Assembly: GCA_043731125.1 (NCBI GenBank)
Contig: JAYTJL010000036.1
Location: 1 to 5,696, forward strand
Direction of reading: 5' to 3'
DNA: 5,696 bases
Source: JAYTJL01 sp043731125
GTDB taxonomy: Bacteria; Patescibacteriota; Saccharimonadia; Saccharimonadales; UBA10212
Below the pieces are notes generated by a model. That model had not been told where the DNA came from. It did not search any database and worked only from the letters and a program-made list of their open reading frames with translations. Below are positions 4,944 through 5,696 of this stretch, piece after piece; within the stretch, counting starts at the first letter, position 1; each line of letters starts with the position of its first letter. The translations under genes were made by a program, and so were the position numbers.

Positions 4944-5521
4944 TTCTGCCTTTCATTGCTTCTCAATTTGGCTTCAAGTTGTTTTTTGGCTCGGCTTACA
5001 AGTGTTGCAACTGTTCCCATTGGTACTTTAAGGATATCTGAAATTTCAGAGTAGGTCTTGCCTTCGAAAAACTTTAGCACCAAAACATATCGATACTTTT
5101 CATCTAATTCTGATAAGTTATGGATCAGATACGATCTGTTAATCTTGGCATTGATCAGTTCGGCAATATCTTCATCGCTAGCAAGGTTGTCCAAAAATTT
5201 TTTAGCTTCATCGCTACTCACCAGCGCTGGCCGGACTTTTTTCTGACGGAAATAACTAACTGTTTCGTTGTGGGTTATGCGATATATCCAAGATGAAAAT
5301 GACAAGCTAGGGTTGTATTGGTTGAGGTTGATATATACTTTCAGAAATATTTCTTGCAGTACATCGTCAACGTCTTCGTCATCACGACAACCTAGTCGTC
5401 TGATGTAGCGACTCAAAGCTGGTTGGTAATTGCTGATTATTTCTGCAAATATATCAGTATTAGTGAGTGCTTCCCTCACCAGCCGTGCATCTCTGTCGTT
5501 ATTATCTTCAGTCTTTTTCAT
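4940..5521 (-). CDS. ECF-type RNA polymerase sigma factor
   Basis: This 193-aa sigma-70-family factor has only regions 2 and 4. Region 2 (about 24-96) contains DDVLQEIFLKVYINLNQY (core-binding helix, 52-69) and FSSWIYRITHNETVSYF (-10 recognition, 75-91). Region 4 (about 134-187) contains LDEKYRYVLVLKFFEGKTYS and the helix-turn-helix SEISDILKVPMGTVATLVSR. A linker joins them, with no region 1 or 3, as expected for group 4. The frame stays open upstream into the tRNA-Ser gene (to an ATG at 5572), but those 17 residues are a read-through of tRNA sequence. The ATG at 5521 (MKKTEDNN) is therefore chosen; it lies 8 nt past the tRNA CCA and has no Shine-Dalgarno of its own. It heads an operon with the membrane protein and the exported protein. 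Confidence 0.93.
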   Translation of the reverse strand: MKKTEDNNDRDARLVREALTNTDIFAEIISNYQPALSRYIRRLGCRDDEDVDDVLQEIFLKVYINLNQYNPSLSFSSWIYRITHNETVSYFRQKKVRPALVSSDEAKKFLDNLASDEDIAELINAKINRSYLIHNLSELDEKYRYVLVLKFFEGKTYSEISDILKVPMGTVATLVSRAKKQLEAKLRSNERQK

Positions 5522-5529
5522 TACAGTCT

Positions 5530-5616
5530 TGGCGGAAGGGGAGGGATTCGAACCCTCGGTACATTGCTGCACACTTGTTTTCGAGACAAGCCAGTTAAAC
5601 CACCCTGCACCCTTCC
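5530..5616 (-). tRNA. tRNA-Ser (anticodon CGA), well formed
   Basis: On the - strand the acceptor strand GGAAGGG pairs fully with CCCTTCC, followed by discriminator G and encoded CCA. The D-arm stem is CAG/CTG around GGGTGGTTTAA. The anticodon arm is CTTGT-CTCGAAA-ACAAG (anticodon CGA at 5583-5581), and the long variable arm is GTGCA-GCAA-TGTAC. The T-arm is GAGGG-TTCGAAT-CCCTC. It reads the serine codon UCG. The last 29 nt (5530-5558) are identical to the other tRNA-Ser. A TATACT box sits 7 nt before the 5' end, so the primary transcript may start at the mature 5' end. The sigma-factor start codon follows after only 8 nt. Confidence 0.95.
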
Positions 5617-5623
5617 ACGTTTT

Positions 5624-5629
5624 AGTATA
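5624..5629 (-). promoter_or_regulatory. -10 box of tRNA-Ser and probably of the sigma operon
   Basis: TATACT on the - strand lies 7 nt before the mature tRNA 5' end. The -35 region 17 nt further upstream falls within the heptamer array, where the - strand reads repeats of AGTAGTT; no consensus TTGACA is present. As the sigma gene has almost no space for its own promoter outside the tRNA, this may drive the whole operon. Confidence 0.5.
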
Positions 5630-5640
5630 CTTCTACCCCA

Positions 5641-5696
5641 ACTACTAACTACTAACTACTAACTACTAACTACTAACTACTAACTACTAACTACTA
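5641..5696. repeat. Heptanucleotide tandem repeat (ACTACTA)8, cut by the window edge
   Basis: There are eight perfect 7-bp units to the end of the window, so the real array is likely longer. Rotated, the unit reads TACTAAC, sharing TACT with the TACTGTT unit of the array at 1140-1209; the other three bases (AAC against GTT) are reverse complements. It directly abuts the promoter of tRNA-Ser and covers its -35 region. Confidence 0.95.

Noticed and set aside
4056..5246. Several + strand frames of 60-106 codons opposite the sigma, membrane and exported-protein genes
   Set aside because: All lie antisense to genes with clear family or topological features and show no domain pattern of their own.
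5522..5572. N-terminal extension of the sigma factor (MQQCTEGSNPSPSAKTV)
   Set aside because: It is translated from the tRNA-Ser sequence itself; the family similarity begins only after the ATG at 5521.
5423..5662. Two + strand frames across the tRNA-Ser and the start of the sigma gene, one containing GEGFEPSV
   Set aside because: They are the antisense of the tRNA-Ser T-arm and acceptor; this peptide is a well-known false gene product of tRNA-Ser regions.

Overview
The window looks like a piece of a small, AT-leaning bacterial genome of the Candidate Phyla Radiation (Patescibacteria), most like Candidatus Saccharibacteria (TM7). This rests on the style of the HIT and small membrane proteins, the many membrane proteins of unknown function, and the short gaps between genes. 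It is recognition from memory, not a search. TGA is used as a stop (sigma factor, anti-sigma-like gene and exported-protein gene all end in TGA), so the recoded UGA=Gly code of Gracilibacteria/Absconditabacteria does not apply. The tRNA genes encode their CCA ends.

Layout. At the left edge is the last 34 codons of a + strand gene, probably valyl-tRNA synthetase. Everything after it is on the - strand. The convergent gap (108-221) is almost filled by a 100-nt, nearly self-complementary rod-like hairpin. Then come an XRE-HAD fusion protein (222-1070) with an extended -10 and a perfect 16-bp palindrome just upstream, a 10-copy heptamer repeat (1140-1209), a HIT-family protein (1205-1591), a 57-aa two-helix membrane protein (1684-1857) and a membrane-anchored bacterial PH-domain protein (1986-2486).

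From 2530 rightwards the window is organised around the 3' end of a serine tRNA, which occurs three times in the same orientation. It appears as a remnant whose T-loop is interrupted by 83 nt (2530-2645), within an odd tRNA-Ser(CGA) with a mismatched acceptor stem (3171-3261), and within a well-formed tRNA-Ser(CGA) (5530-5616). Between the first and second copies lies a small membrane protein (2687-2995) with an operator-like cluster of inverted repeats upstream. Between the second and third lies a three-gene operon: ECF-type sigma factor, three-helix membrane protein (probable anti-sigma factor) and secreted, C-terminally anchored protein. A second heptamer repeat (5641-5696) runs off the right edge, directly upstream of the good tRNA-Ser promoter.

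How it may work together. The sigma/anti-sigma pair is translationally coupled (ATGA overlap), and the exported protein follows 40 nt later, so it is the likely co-regulated effector or sensor of an envelope-response circuit. The sigma start codon is only 8 nt past the CCA of tRNA-Ser, so tRNA 3' processing would leave an almost leaderless sigma mRNA. Several other genes here have a -10-like box only 7-10 nt before the start codon, which suggests leaderless or near-leaderless transcripts are common in this organism.
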